Below, one piece after another: positions 52,277 to 64,000 of a DNA stretch of 64,000 bases. The notes below the pieces were generated by a model. The model did no database searches. It saw only the letters and a list, made by a program, of their open reading frames with translations, and had not been told where the DNA came from. The stretch covers positions 8,093,105 to 8,157,104 of the forward strand of contig NZ_ABIZ01000001.1 in assembly GCF_000172155.1 (NCBI RefSeq). The letters are read 5' to 3'. The translations under genes and the position numbers were made by a program. Position 1 is the first letter of the stretch; the number at the start of each line of letters is the position of its first letter. The DNA is from Verrucomicrobium spinosum DSM 4136 = JCM 18804 (lineage in GTDB: Bacteria > Verrucomicrobiota > Verrucomicrobiia > Verrucomicrobiales > Verrucomicrobiaceae).

Positions 52277-53702
52277 CACAGTCATCCCATAGCCCTGCAA
52301 AAGCAGCGCCAGAGGCTTGAGTTGGTGATGTTTTGAAGTGCCTTTTGCGAAAGTGATTTCTCAAACGGGGCGGTCCTGCTCCGTTATGCGACGCCTGCTG
52401 TCCCATAGACGGGGGGCTCCAGCCCAGGCAGATACACGCTTTGCGGGCTGGCTCGCATCTTCCATGGACCGCCTGCTGTCCCATAGAACGCCAGCAATCT
52501 GAGCAGATCCACCCGGCTCCAAGTCACCCCTCGGATCATCGTGAAGAGGCGGGTGAAGCTGTGCGGCCAGCCCGATACTTGTGCCAGGAACCGCAGCAGC
52601 ACATAGAGCAACAGGGCCGCCCAGAGCTGCCAGCGGATCGCGTTTTTGCTATGTCCCAAAAAATCACAGATGCAGAGCGTTTGCTTGATCTGCTTGAAGA
52701 ACACTTCAATGCCCCAGCGGCTCTGGTAGAGTTCTCCTACCGTGCTGGCGGCCCATTCTGTCTGGTTGGTGATAAAGGCCATGCGCACTTCCTTGCCGTC
52801 AAGCTCCACGAGCATCTCCACCCGGCGCAGCGGGCCGGGATGTTGCGAAAGGCTCCTGGCTCCTTTGAGCACAATGAGGTCATCGCGCAGCACCTTGCCT
52901 TGCGGCCGTGCCTGGAGCTTGCGCGTCACCCGGTAGCTCATGTTGTCCTTGGCACGGGTGACCCAGAAGATGCCCCGCCCGGTCAACTCCCAGAGGTGGG
53001 CAAAGTTGATGTAAGCCTTGTCAAACAAGGCAATTTCCCCGTCTTTGAGGCTGGCACAAAGCGCGCGGGAGCGCGAGTCATCATGATGAGAGGCTTCTTC
53101 GATGATGGCAAAGGCTGGCAGGAAGGTTTGCAGGTTGAGACGCAAATGGAGCTTGGCCGCCGCCTTGCGCTGCCGGTGCTTGGCCCAACTCATACAGTTG
53201 GCCACCAGGGCGATGGTGCTGGAGTCGATGGCGTAGATGGCCCGTCTAAACCGCCGGGGCAGTCCTTCATAGCGCAGGCCAAACCCGGGGTGCCGATGCT
53301 GGAGATGATCCAACATCTTCCAAAAGAGGGTCTCCATCAGGTCGCTGTCCCGATTCTTATTGGCATGGGACAGGGTGTTGCGGGCTGGCGGTGTCGCTCC
53401 GCGGATGGCAGCGAGGGCCCCGGCATGATGCCTCAAGCTGTCGCACACATCGTTGAGACTGATGGAGTGTGTCAGTTGCGCGTAGAGCAGGCTGACCACG
53501 TGACTCCAGGAACTGAAGGTGCGCGGCTGGCTGCCGTGGTGGTGTTGAGCGCAGAGGTTCGCGACCAAGTGCCCGGGAATGAGCTTGCAAAGCTGCCCCA
53601 GAACGCTTCCAATGACTTTGGCTGGTTTGAATTTCATCTCAGGCCTACCCTGTGTGGGGTAGGCCGCCAGTCACCTTTTTGTTTCGCTGTGGGACGGCTG
53701 TG
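52277..53702 (-). mobile_element. IS4-like insertion sequence, 1,426 bp
   Basis: Its ends are imperfect inverted repeats: CACAGTCATCCCATAGC at the left and CACAGCCGTCCCACAGC (read inward) at the right, 14 of 17 identical. Both sides carry the same 9-bp target copy. The element holds one transposase gene. The intact duplication and intact target halves suggest a recent event. The target is the DUF1016 nuclease gene. Confidence 0.95.
52384..53637 (-). CDS. IS4-family transposase (DDE type)
   Basis: The 417-residue protein has an N-terminal DUF4372-like domain (FSSWSHVVSLLYAQLTHSIS) and the DDE core. The core shows Asp in YAIDSSTIAL, Asp in ALFDKAYINFAHLW and the YREK signature LYQSRWGIEVFFKQIK (Y-x2-R-x3-E-x6-K), all intact. 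It should be active. The gene fills nearly the whole element. Confidence 0.95.
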   Translation of the reverse strand: MKFKPAKVIGSVLGQLCKLIPGHLVANLCAQHHHGSQPRTFSSWSHVVSLLYAQLTHSISLNDVCDSLRHHAGALAAIRGATPPARNTLSHANKNRDSDLMETLFWKMLDHLQHRHPGFGLRYEGLPRRFRRAIYAIDSSTIALVANCMSWAKHRQRKAAAKLHLRLNLQTFLPAFAIIEEASHHDDSRSRALCASLKDGEIALFDKAYINFAHLWELTGRGIFWVTRAKDNMSYRVTRKLQARPQGKVLRDDLIVLKGARSLSQHPGPLRRVEMLVELDGKEVRMAFITNQTEWAASTVGELYQSRWGIEVFFKQIKQTLCICDFLGHSKNAIRWQLWAALLLYVLLRFLAQVSGWPHSFTRLFTMIRGVTWSRVDLLRLLAFYGTAGGPWKMRASPQSVYLPGLEPPVYGTAGVA

Positions 53703-53711
53703 AAACCGGTA
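53703..53711. repeat. 9-bp target site duplication, right copy
   Basis: AAACCGGTA, identical to 52268-52276. Confidence 0.95.
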
Positions 53712-54454
53712 CGGATCCTTGAGAGATTCCAATGCCAAGTCCGATTTGGGTTTGGGCAGATTGAATTCGAAATTGGTCACCGCCTTGCCGCTTCGTTCCA
53801 ACAGACGGGTTTCGATGTGAATGTTCAGTACGTTGCGCGACCACCCATGCTCAATCGCGCTTCGAGCATAGGCCATGCGTTGTTCCGGGTCCTTCAGGCG
53901 GGTCAGCAGAACCAGATTATGACCCCACGGCAGTTGTCCAACAGCTTGTTGGACAATTGCTGCGTCCGGCCATGCTTCAGCAAAGGCTCGCATGTACATC
54001 AGATTGGCACGAGAAAAACCCTTCATCTCGGGAAAGGCGGTACGGAGGTCATGGGCAAGGCGTTGAATGACCTTTGCTCCCCAACCCTGCGCCGCCTGCC
54101 GGGCCAAGATTTCCCGACCGATTTGCCAATACAAATCCAAGAGTTCCCGGTTCACCGCCAGCGAGGCATTCTGCCGGGCGAGATAGATTCGATCCTTCAA
54201 ATTAGCCAACCAGTTGCTGTATCCTTCAGGCGGCTCGATGAGGGGCGCAGGTTTTTCGTTCATGCGGTGCAAAGGGTGGAGAGATCGACCGGCTCTTTAG
54301 CAGAGTATTGCCTTCCAAGAAGTGATTCGTGCTCCGTTCGTCGCCGCCGAACCAAAGGGGTATAGAAGTTCAGGACGATGCTTTCAGTCCACACCAACGA
54401 CTTATCAACCAACCGCGAAGCTGTGTCTCAACAGCCCGCTTGCTGCCCTGTCCC

Positions 54455-55582
54455 CTAACGCCAAACCGCCTTCCAGTACTCGCCGAGTTGCGCCGGCCAT
54501 TCTGCGCCCCATTTGCTTTCCGCCCACCAGGCGAAAGCGACGGCGACACCAGCGAGGATGCAGATGAAAAAGAAACCTCCCACCAGACGATCCGTAGAGA
54601 AGAACCGCGGGGGACCACCTGCCGCGAGGTGCGCGCTGGGTGTGGGAATGAGCCGTGCGGTGGGGGCATTCGCATCCACGGGAGGGCCAGGGGCGGGACC
54701 CACCGGCCTTGGCGGAACGAGCCGCGGTGCCACGGGGCGGGGTGCCGACACCTGAGCACGACGGTTGAGCACCTCCGTGGCCTGAGACACCCAGCCAGGC
54801 CGATCCCGCGAATCGAGTTTCAAGAGCCAACCCAGCCACTGGGCAAAGGCGGGGTCCACATCGGCCCGTAGGGTGGTGATGGAGGCGGCGTCAAACTGCT
54901 GCCAGGAGGCCAGCAGAGCTTCTCGCGTCTTGCCTTCCACCGGTTGCTTCCCGGTGAGGAGATACCAGATGGTCGCCCCCAGAGAAAAGAGATCGCCTGA
55001 GACCGTCGCCGGTCCACCCAGAAGCCGCTCGGGAGCCATGTACTGGAGCGTCTCCACCGGAGGATTGGCGCGGCATTCAGAAAGTCCCCAGTCCAAGACG
55101 AGCAGACTCAGCCCTGCCGTACCCTGGTCAGTGATGATCAGATTGCTGGGCTTCAGATCGCCATGGGGCATGCCCGACTTTTCCCCAACCATGATGGCGT
55201 CACAGAGCTGCCGCGCCACCTCGCGGGCTTCATCCGCATCCACCAGCAGGCGCTGGGTGGGGAAGGCATTGCCCGCCCAACCGGCCTGATAGGCGTACAC
55301 GAGCACGCAGCCTTCAGGATCATCGTACGCATCCAACAGGGTGGCGATGTGAGGATGCCGGATCTGCTTGAGCACCGGAGCCCGCTCCAACACCCAGGCT
55401 GGGTCCATGGGGTTGGATGTTTCCCCCGACAGCAACTTGAAAAGGACCTGCTGACCTGTGGCCGATTCGATGGCCCGATACACAATCCCTGCGGTGCCAA
55501 TCGCCACGCGTTCCTGCACGACGTAAGCTTCCGTCGTGGGCTGCTCGGGCAGGGCATTTTGAGCCAGGGATTCGGGCATCAT
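54455..55582 (-). CDS. Membrane-anchored Ser/Thr kinase-like protein with altered motifs
   Basis: The 375-residue protein has a PknB-like kinase fold (about 20-270). The glycine loop is weak (IGTAGIVYRA), the VLFK lysine is present, the catalytic loop is HGDLKPSN (HGD instead of HRD), and the metal motif is DWG instead of DFG. ETLQYMAPERLLGG and GDLFSLGATIWYLLTG follow normally. A Pro-rich linker (about 280-325) leads to a single helix (LVGGFFFICILAGVAVAFAW) and a short tail. Lys, Asp, Asn and DxG are kept, so it may still be active. It stands alone between the split nuclease gene and secDF. Confidence 0.85.
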   Translation of the reverse strand: MMPESLAQNALPEQPTTEAYVVQERVAIGTAGIVYRAIESATGQQVLFKLLSGETSNPMDPAWVLERAPVLKQIRHPHIATLLDAYDDPEGCVLVYAYQAGWAGNAFPTQRLLVDADEAREVARQLCDAIMVGEKSGMPHGDLKPSNLIITDQGTAGLSLLVLDWGLSECRANPPVETLQYMAPERLLGGPATVSGDLFSLGATIWYLLTGKQPVEGKTREALLASWQQFDAASITTLRADVDPAFAQWLGWLLKLDSRDRPGWVSQATEVLNRRAQVSAPRPVAPRLVPPRPVGPAPGPPVDANAPTARLIPTPSAHLAAGGPPRFFSTDRLVGGFFFICILAGVAVAFAWWAESKWGAEWPAQLGEYWKAVWR

Positions 55583-55712
55583 GCCGACTTGGGAGGGGAT
55601 TGATGGACCAACTGGACGCTAACCCGCTTCGCGAGAGACGCAAGGGGCGGGAGTTTCTCACTTTCAAGTTTTCCTGGGCACCTGTTGGGAGGAAAACATC
55701 CGGAAGACCGAC

Positions 55713-55749
55713 AAAAAAACCGCAACCACCCGGAGGCAGATGCGGTTTT
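55713..55749 (-). terminator. Rho-independent terminator of the tgt-yajC-secDF operon
   Basis: On the minus strand AAAACCGCA (55741-55749) pairs with TGCGGTTTT (55716-55724), followed by further T residues. It starts 26 bp after the secDF stop. Confidence 0.85.
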
Positions 55750-55774
55750 GGAGCGGGATCTCGCGGGGCCTGCG

Positions 55775-58120
55775 TTACGCCGCGGCTCCGGGAGCCTTTG
55801 CCGGGGTATCGGAGTCATCCAGCGCATGGCGCTGCAGACCACGGCCGGTGACCCGGCCATACCACAGCACCAGGGAGGAGGCGATGTAGATGGAGGAGTA
55901 AGTACCCACCACGACGCCGATGATGATCGGCAGAGCAAACTCCTTCATGGACGGACCGCCGAAGAAGAACAACACGACCATGGACATGAGCACCGTCAAG
56001 CTGGTGAGCAAGGTACGGCTCAGGGTGGCGGAGATCGCCTCGTTCATGATGTCGCGGATGCTGCCACGATGAGTGCGGAGCATTTCCCGGATGCGGTCAA
56101 AGACGATGATGGTGTCGTTGATCGAGTAACCCGCCACCGTGAGGATGGCACCAATGTGGATGACGGAGAGTTGCTGGCCGAAGAGCACCGAAAGACCGAT
56201 GGCAATGACGCAGTCGTGGAAAAGGGCCACGATGGCGGCCACGGCGAAGGCCAGCTCATAGAAGATCACCAGGTAGATGAAGATGGCCAGCATGGCCAGG
56301 CAATAGGCGATGGCGGAACGGGTGGCCAGTTCCTTGCCGACGATGGAACCCACGCGGTCCGTCTGCCCTCCGGAGAGTTCACCCGCGTACTTCGATTCCA
56401 AGATTTCTTTCACCTTCGGACCGTCATCATACTCGCTGCGGACAGTGATCAGATTGGCCGTGGCGTTGGAGCTGGCCTGCACAAAAGCCCCCTGGATATT
56501 GGATTCCTTGAGGAATTTCTCCACCCCCTCGGTTTCCACCGTTTTGCCCGCGGCAACTTCAAACCGGGTGATCGCACCACCGCGGAAGTCGATGCCGATC
56601 GCATCCGTTCCCTTGATGGGGAAGACCAGGATGGACAACAGAGCCAGTCCAAAGGAGCCGAGCACGAAGGGTTTGGACCACTTCAGAAGGTCATATTTCC
56701 CCTCCGGGATGATGTGGGTGACCGTGATCTTTTTGAGCAGGTTCGCATCAATGAACCAGTTGAAACACACGCGGGTGACGATGAGGGCTCCCAGGAGAGT
56801 TCCCACAATGCCCACCGTGAGCGTGACCGCGAACCCCTTTACCAGACCGGTGGCGAGGTAAAAAAGAATAACGGCGGAGATGAGGGTCGTGATGTTGGCG
56901 TCGAAAATGGCGGAGAAGGCTTTTTCGAAGGCCGCATCCAGTGCAGCGCCGAGGGTTTTGCCCGCATTCATCTCCTCACGAAGCCGCTCGTAGATGAGCA
57001 CGTTCGCGTCCACCGCCATGCCGATGGTGAGCACGATACCGGCGATGCCCGGCATGGTGAGGGTGAAGTTAAAGAGGGCCATGGCACCGAACACCAGGAG
57101 CATGCAGACCACCAGGCCAACCAGGGCGATGAGCCCGGCGAAGCGGTAGTAGATGAGCATGAACAGTGCGACAAGGAGGGTGGAGACCCAGCCGGTCTGG
57201 ATGCCCTGCTGGATGGTCTGCTCCCCGAAGGCGGCGGACACGTTGCTCTCCTCAATGATCTTCATGGGGTTCTTGAGGGGATTCTCAAGACCGGAGGCCA
57301 GTTCCTGGGCCTCTTCCTGGGTGAACTTGCCCGAGATCTCAGCGTTGCCGCCGGTGATCGCGGAACGAAGGGTCGGAGCAGAGAGCACCTCTCCGTCCAC
57401 GATGATGGCGAGGTTCTCACCAATGTGAGCGCTGGTGAGGTCTGCGAAAATCTTGCTCCCGGCGGAGTCCAGCTTGAGGTGAATGACCCAGCCTTCGGGA
57501 TTGAGAGCGGGCCATGCCTGCACGACGTGCTCGCCTTCGAGGTCAGCACGGCTCTTCACCAGATAGCTGGCGACTTCGCGCTTGCCATCCTTGTCTTTCG
57601 CACCGGGAAGCTCGGTGTAGCCGATCACCGGCTGACCCGTGGCCTTCATCTGAGCGAGAGCAGACTCACCTTGGGGGTGGACGAGACGGAACTCCAGGTG
57701 GGCCACTTTCTGAATGGTCTCGCGGATTTTGCCGACTTCATCCGGATGCACGCCAGGCATCTGGATGAGGATCCGGTCCGTGCCTTGGGGGGCGGTCAGA
57801 AGGTCCTTGCCGCCATCCGGGTTGAGGCGCTTCTCCAGAATGCCAATGGCCTGCTGGACTGCTGCCGGGGACAGGGGAACCGGCTGCCCCTTGTCATCGA
57901 GGGACGGCTGAAGCTGCACCGTAAAGGAGCTGCCGCCGCCGAGGTCGATCCCTTTTTTGATCCCCAGCCCCGCGAAGGCCCAGATGCAGAAGCCACTGAC
58001 CCCGAGGGTCAGAACCGTACCGATGATCTTTTTGGTCCGGTGAATGGTCGTGCCCAGATAGTAAAACAACAGGAAGAGCAGGACGGCGCCCCAGATGAAG
58101 GTGATTTGCGGTGTATTCAT
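55775..58120 (-). CDS. secDF: Fused protein translocase subunit SecDF
   Basis: SecD and SecF use the proton gradient to complete protein export through SecYEG. Here both are joined in 781 residues. The SecD half has one N-terminal helix, the DLGGGSSFTVQL block, a P1 periplasmic domain, and the GMAVDANVLIYERLREE region. The SecF half starts near residue 490 (FPIKGTDAIGIDFRGGAI) and ends with INDTIIVFDRIREMLRTH and SLTVLMSMVVLFFFGG. About 12 helices are seen. The gene follows yajC by 93 bp, with a terminator-like hairpin in between. Confidence 0.95.
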   Translation of the reverse strand: MNTPQITFIWGAVLLFLLFYYLGTTIHRTKKIIGTVLTLGVSGFCIWAFAGLGIKKGIDLGGGSSFTVQLQPSLDDKGQPVPLSPAAVQQAIGILEKRLNPDGGKDLLTAPQGTDRILIQMPGVHPDEVGKIRETIQKVAHLEFRLVHPQGESALAQMKATGQPVIGYTELPGAKDKDGKREVASYLVKSRADLEGEHVVQAWPALNPEGWVIHLKLDSAGSKIFADLTSAHIGENLAIIVDGEVLSAPTLRSAITGGNAEISGKFTQEEAQELASGLENPLKNPMKIIEESNVSAAFGEQTIQQGIQTGWVSTLLVALFMLIYYRFAGLIALVGLVVCMLLVFGAMALFNFTLTMPGIAGIVLTIGMAVDANVLIYERLREEMNAGKTLGAALDAAFEKAFSAIFDANITTLISAVILFYLATGLVKGFAVTLTVGIVGTLLGALIVTRVCFNWFIDANLLKKITVTHIIPEGKYDLLKWSKPFVLGSFGLALLSILVFPIKGTDAIGIDFRGGAITRFEVAAGKTVETEGVEKFLKESNIQGAFVQASSNATANLITVRSEYDDGPKVKEILESKYAGELSGGQTDRVGSIVGKELATRSAIAYCLAMLAIFIYLVIFYELAFAVAAIVALFHDCVIAIGLSVLFGQQLSVIHIGAILTVAGYSINDTIIVFDRIREMLRTHRGSIRDIMNEAISATLSRTLLTSLTVLMSMVVLFFFGGPSMKEFALPIIIGVVVGTYSSIYIASSLVLWYGRVTGRGLQRHALDDSDTPAKAPGAAA

Positions 58121-58152
58121 GGCACTGACTTGGAGGATGCGGGATGAAAAAC

Positions 58153-58195
58153 AAAAAGGCGCCGCCGGCGGGCCGTAGGGCCTGAAGGCGGCGTC
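58153..58195 (-). terminator. Terminator-like hairpin between yajC and secDF
   Basis: On the minus strand GACGCCGCC (58187-58195) pairs with GGCGGCGCC (58158-58166), 8 of 9 bases, followed by TTTTTG. It would sit inside the operon, 18 bp after the yajC stop codon, and could lower secDF expression relative to tgt and yajC. Confidence 0.65.
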
Positions 58196-58213
58196 GTGAG
58201 ACGGTGCAAAGAC

Positions 58214-61358
<3,145 letters not shown>

Positions 61359-61486
61359 GGGGTGTTTGATGCGGGTGCCCCTCGTGGCCATGGCCCCCCT
61401 TGGGCACGCGGTTGCTCTCCACGATTCAGACATCGCATACGGGGAAGGTTAGTGCCTGCCAAGGAACCTGGGGTGGTGAAGCATAG

Positions 61487-61783
61487 ACTGACTGGATTCA
61501 GATGGCCTGTGCTCGGGGAGCGCACGCATCCTGCGTGCTGTTTGCGGCATCTTGCCGCGAACGTCAGTCAGCGCATGACATCAGGTCCGACCGACGTGGG
61601 GGTGTTGATGGCGGTGGGGAGGAGGTACCCAACGTTGACTCGCTTAGGGCTCGTCCAACGTTGGGCTGTGTTAGAGATCCCCTGTGGGGATCAACTTCGA
61701 TCCGGGGCGGCGGCCTCAAGCTGGTTCCTTGGCATCCACCCCAAACGCGCGCGGTTGGTTCGTTCTCCTCACGTCGACAACTA
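61487..61783 (-). repeat. ~300-bp palindrome-rich element, copy 2 (inverted)
   Basis: The reverse complement matches 34519-34866, including both ends (ACAGGCCATCTGAA and GTCGACGTGAGGAGAACGAA), the AACGTTGG palindrome pair, and the GCGCACGCATCCTGCGTGC palindrome. The stem at TTTGCGGCATCTTGCCGC is one base less perfect than in copy 1. Confidence 0.8.
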
Positions 61784-61998
61784 CGATCGGTGTTGTTCGT
61801 AACACGGCAGAAGGCATCCCATAGACCTTCCGATTCCACACACACCCCGACAGCTCACGCCTCAACTCCCACCCACTGGTCTTTGATCATCAACCACCCA
61901 GCGCCCCTGTAGTTGTCGACGTGAGGAGGCACTAACTGAAGCGTCTGCAGCTTCGCCTTCTCGCTGTTGTCACCAAGTTTCGACAGACACGGAGGCTC

Positions 61999-62060
61999 CT
62001 CCTGTAGGGCGAGCGCCCCGCTTGCCGCGAACCACCCCTGATTGCGTCACCATCGCGGTA
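61999..62060 (+). repeat. Solitary decayed copy of the 142-bp repeat, first hairpin
   Basis: CTCCTGTAGGGCGAGCGCCC, CGCTTGCCGCG and CACCCCTGATT match the first half of the tandem units in arrays A and B; hairpin 2 is lost. Confidence 0.75.
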
Positions 62061-62188
62061 GGTCAGCCACTCAAGGAATCGGGACGGTTCATCTGCATTG
62101 TCCGCTCCGCCAAGCGCATCATTCGAAACAAAAAGTTGTGTTGCCCCATCACCGGAACTCCGGTTACGATCCGGCGAATCTCCCGCCT

Positions 62189-62980
62189 ATGATCACTCCC
62201 TTTCCTGATCGCCCGCTTCGCGTTCGAGGTTCCTTTGCCACCAAGAAACTCCTCGGGGGTATCGCGCTGATCCTGCTGGGGATCGGGTTCCTGGCGCTCT
62301 TCATCTTCATAGAGAAGGAGTCCATCACCCAGGTTCTGGAAGACAGGAAGATCTGGGACACCGGTGTGCCAGCCAGCTTCTCTGAGGTTCAAGGCAACGA
62401 ACGGACGAAGAACTTCATTTTTCACGAGTACGATCTGGTCGTCCGCTATGGTGACAAAGAAATGCAGGCCCGTAGCGCTCGGGTGAAGTTTGACACCTTT
62501 CTCACGAGCGTGGATCAGGAGGGGCGTCAGGAGGCCCGGTATCTGGAGAGCGATCCCTCAAAGGTCGCCCATTCGTGGGCTATGGATGCGCTCACCGGGC
62601 GATGGTTGGCCATCGGCTTCATGGGGGTCATGGGCCTCCTCCTGGGCGGGTTTGCGATATGGGGCGGTCTCGGCATGATCGGACAGTTGACCCTGGCGAA
62701 ACGCTGCGGCCGACGCTCGGATGTGGTGATCCTGGAGATCACCAACGTGGCACCCAACGTCGTGAATGGGAAGCAGGTGGGACTGGTTTACTTCTTCCAG
62801 GGCACAGACGGGGACGGCAAACAACTGGAAGGCAAAACCGCCTTCAAAACGAAAGAGGAGCCGCTCTTTGCCGATGAAGAACGCAAGCACCTGGTGGGGC
62901 TGCTCAATCCGGCTTCGCCAGGCAAGGTGCTGGTCCCGCACAGAGATCTGTACCCGTTCGTGTCACCGGTTCGCGCCTGA
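62189..62980 (+). CDS. Two-helix membrane protein, DUF3592-like
   Basis: The 263-residue protein has a first helix (LLGGIALILLGIGFLALFIFI), an extracytoplasmic domain of about 90 residues, a second helix region (GFMGVMGLLLGGFAIWGGLGM), and a cytoplasmic domain of about 100 residues. The arrangement resembles DUF3592-type proteins. No catalytic motif is seen. ATG 62189 is chosen; codons upstream show no protein-like composition. Confidence 0.65.
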   Translation: MITPFPDRPLRVRGSFATKKLLGGIALILLGIGFLALFIFIEKESITQVLEDRKIWDTGVPASFSEVQGNERTKNFIFHEYDLVVRYGDKEMQARSARVKFDTFLTSVDQEGRQEARYLESDPSKVAHSWAMDALTGRWLAIGFMGVMGLLLGGFAIWGGLGMIGQLTLAKRCGRRSDVVILEITNVAPNVVNGKQVGLVYFFQGTDGDGKQLEGKTAFKTKEEPLFADEERKHLVGLLNPASPGKVLVPHRDLYPFVSPVRA

Positions 62981-63226
62981 CTTTATTGCTTCACTGCAGA
63001 TGCAAGAGCAGGGGTGCCGTCAGCCGCAGAGGCTCCTTCAGCTTTTCTCCATCCGGATGGCGGTCGTGCGGACTGGAAGCGTGTTTCCATCATGATTGAG
63101 GCTTGAGGTTTCCGGGATTTTTGCTTTGTGGGAAGCGTTAACTCGTTCCCCTGAGTGAACCCCCTTTCTGCGATGGTGAGCGGAGATGCCCGGCATCTCC
63201 CGCCTCCGCCAAAAAACGCCCCCCCG
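62981..63226. other. 246-bp spacer with small palindrome
   Basis: No gene is seen. GGAGATGCC-C-GGCATCTCC (near 63182-63200) is a perfect 9-bp stem just upstream of the next start and may affect its translation. Confidence 0.5.
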
Positions 63227-64000
63227 ATGAACTATCTCGTCCACAAGCACGGACAGCAGCATGGTCCTTTCTCCGAAGCCGCGCTGCGCCAGAAACTCGC
63301 GAATGGCGAATTCGCCCCGATGGACATGGCCTGGCGCGAGGGCCTGCCCGGCTGGATGCCGCTGAAGAATGTGCTCCCACCGGAAATGCCCCCTCTACCG
63401 GGAGTGCCAGCCGCTCCTGTGCCTCCCCCCCTGCCCCCCGGGCAGACGTCGCCGCAGCCCGTAGCGACCCTGCCTGTACCCACCGAGGTCTCCTTGAGAG
63501 AACCCGTGGCATCACCCACCCCCCATCGGACCTTTTCGGAAGGAGTCAGCAAGCCTGCGTGGAAGCGCCAGCGCACGTGGTGGCCGTGGGTGCTGGGGGC
63601 AGTGATCCTCTGCGGATTTGGCCTGCTCTTCACGATCGGTTTCCTCGTGCTGCAGAAAGTGAACAAGCAAGTCACCGCCGCCAGCAGCGCAGAGAAGCCC
63701 CTCTTTGAGGACCGCGCCGGACATCGCACAGTTTGGAAAAAATCCTCCCACAAGGCATCAGGACCCGCCGAGGATCCGCCCAAAGAAGTGTTTGAGAAGG
63801 TTCGTTACCCATCCGACGCAGGGTCGTTGGTCGCTTATGTCACCCCAGACCCCAAGGACGGGAAGAAGCACCCGGCCATCGTCTGGGCTCACGGCGGGTT
63901 CGGCGGCATAAGCAGCTACTTCTGGCAGGAGGCCTCCAAGTACGATGACCAGTCGGCCCGCGCCTTCCGCGAGGCGGGCATCGTCCTCATGACGCCGTCC
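63227..64000 (+). CDS. GYF-domain membrane protein with alpha/beta-hydrolase domain (cut by window end)
   Basis: The frame is open from ATG 63227 to the window end (258 codons). It starts with a GYF_2 domain (MNYLVHKHGQQHGPFSEAAL, then AWREGLPGWMPL), about 55 residues. A Pro-rich linker and one membrane helix follow (WVLGAVILCGFGLLFTIGFL, about 125-145). Then comes the start of a hydrolase domain (HPAIVWAHGGFGG, as in prolyl-oligopeptidase-like enzymes with the oxyanion segment HGG). The active-site Ser would lie beyond the window. Confidence 0.8.
   Translation, partial: MNYLVHKHGQQHGPFSEAALRQKLANGEFAPMDMAWREGLPGWMPLKNVLPPEMPPLPGVPAAPVPPPLPPGQTSPQPVATLPVPTEVSLREPVASPTPHRTFSEGVSKPAWKRQRTWWPWVLGAVILCGFGLLFTIGFLVLQKVNKQVTAASSAEKPLFEDRAGHRTVWKKSSHKASGPAEDPPKEVFEKVRYPSDAGSLVAYVTPDPKDGKKHPAIVWAHGGFGGISSYFWQEASKYDDQSARAFREAGIVLMTPS

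Larger units (their letters stand above)
51794..54263 (-). pseudogene. DUF1016 / YhcG-type PD-(D/E)XK nuclease gene, split by an IS element
   Basis: The N-terminal part (54263 to 53703) has the DUF1016 N-domain with LLDLYWQIGREILARQ and FSRANLMYMRAFAEAWPDA. The C-terminal part (52276 to 51794) has the nuclease-like domain, with DFFIDLLFYH and CYVVIELKAGKF, the ExK motif. An insertion at 52277-53702 separates them. Joining both parts across one copy of the duplicated TACCGGTTT restores an uninterrupted frame of 344 codons, reading KDPYRFDFLGLTEEA over the junction, with normal family length. DUF1016 proteins are common on mobile and defence loci; the exact role is not established here. Without the insertion the gene would start at ATG 54263. 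Confidence 0.93.
61359..62188. other. 830-bp repeat-rich spacer
   Basis: No gene is supported. It contains the inverted copy of the 300-bp element (61487-61783), a second partial start of it (GTAGTTGTCGACGTGAGGAG at 61909), and a decayed 142-bp unit (61999-62060). An open frame from 62042 belongs in phase to the next gene but lacks a credible start before 62189. Confidence 0.65.

Noticed and set aside
55685-58147. Plus-strand open frame of 820 codons
   Set aside because: It is antisense to secDF; His/Asp/Glu-rich shadow composition without any motif.

Overview
This window looks like chromosomal DNA of a GC-rich, Gram-negative member of the Verrucomicrobiota, probably a free-living relative of Verrucomicrobium. 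The lineage is an inference from gene content. The window holds a UvrA of about 1,870 residues made of two fused copies, an arrangement otherwise known from Chlamydiae and relatives. It also has three Gfo/Idh/MocA-type oxidoreductases with twin-arginine signals, a sulfatase, serine/threonine kinases, an autotransporter and a fused SecDF. The 16S gene inside the window would settle the lineage.

Layout. Positions 1-1846 hold the end of rtcB followed by rtcA (RNA repair). A large autotransporter follows at 2111-5284. On the minus strand are a CreD-like membrane protein and a secreted partner (5552-8640), then a toxin-antitoxin pair whose toxin is frameshifted (8880-9374). The double-length uvrA fills 9628-15243. 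Next come a tandem palindromic repeat array (15528-16270), a LysR regulator divergent from an EmrAB-type efflux pair (16497-20390), a small exported protein, a receptor-like Ser/Thr kinase (21757-24549), and a second array of the same repeat (24623-25570).

The middle part holds an oxidoreductase, a lipoprotein, an ECF sigma/anti-sigma/exported-protein operon (28175-30016), an SDR enzyme, an M29-type aminopeptidase, a fatty acid hydroxylase-family protein and a methyltransferase resembling the ovothiol pathway enzyme. A repeat-rich stretch without genes (33962-35365) precedes a complete rRNA operon on the minus strand, 16S-tRNA-Ala-tRNA-Ile-23S-5S, with a recognisable promoter and terminator.

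The last third holds an AraC regulator divergent from an oxidoreductase, a second oxidoreductase, alanine dehydrogenase with a 2-hydroxyacid dehydrogenase, FdhD with a cysteine desulfurase, and a gamma-glutamyltranspeptidase. A DUF1016/PD-(D/E)XK nuclease gene is cut cleanly by an IS4-like element with a 9-bp target duplication. A degenerate-motif kinase, the tgt-yajC-secDF operon, a sulfatase, a small membrane protein and the start of a GYF-domain hydrolase complete the window.

The most distinctive feature is the repeat landscape. At least five families of palindromic intergenic repeats occur, including 13 tandem units of about 142 bp that can each fold into a three-way junction, and a 300-bp element present in opposite orientation at 34.5 kb and 61.5 kb. 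No CRISPR array and no prophage were seen.
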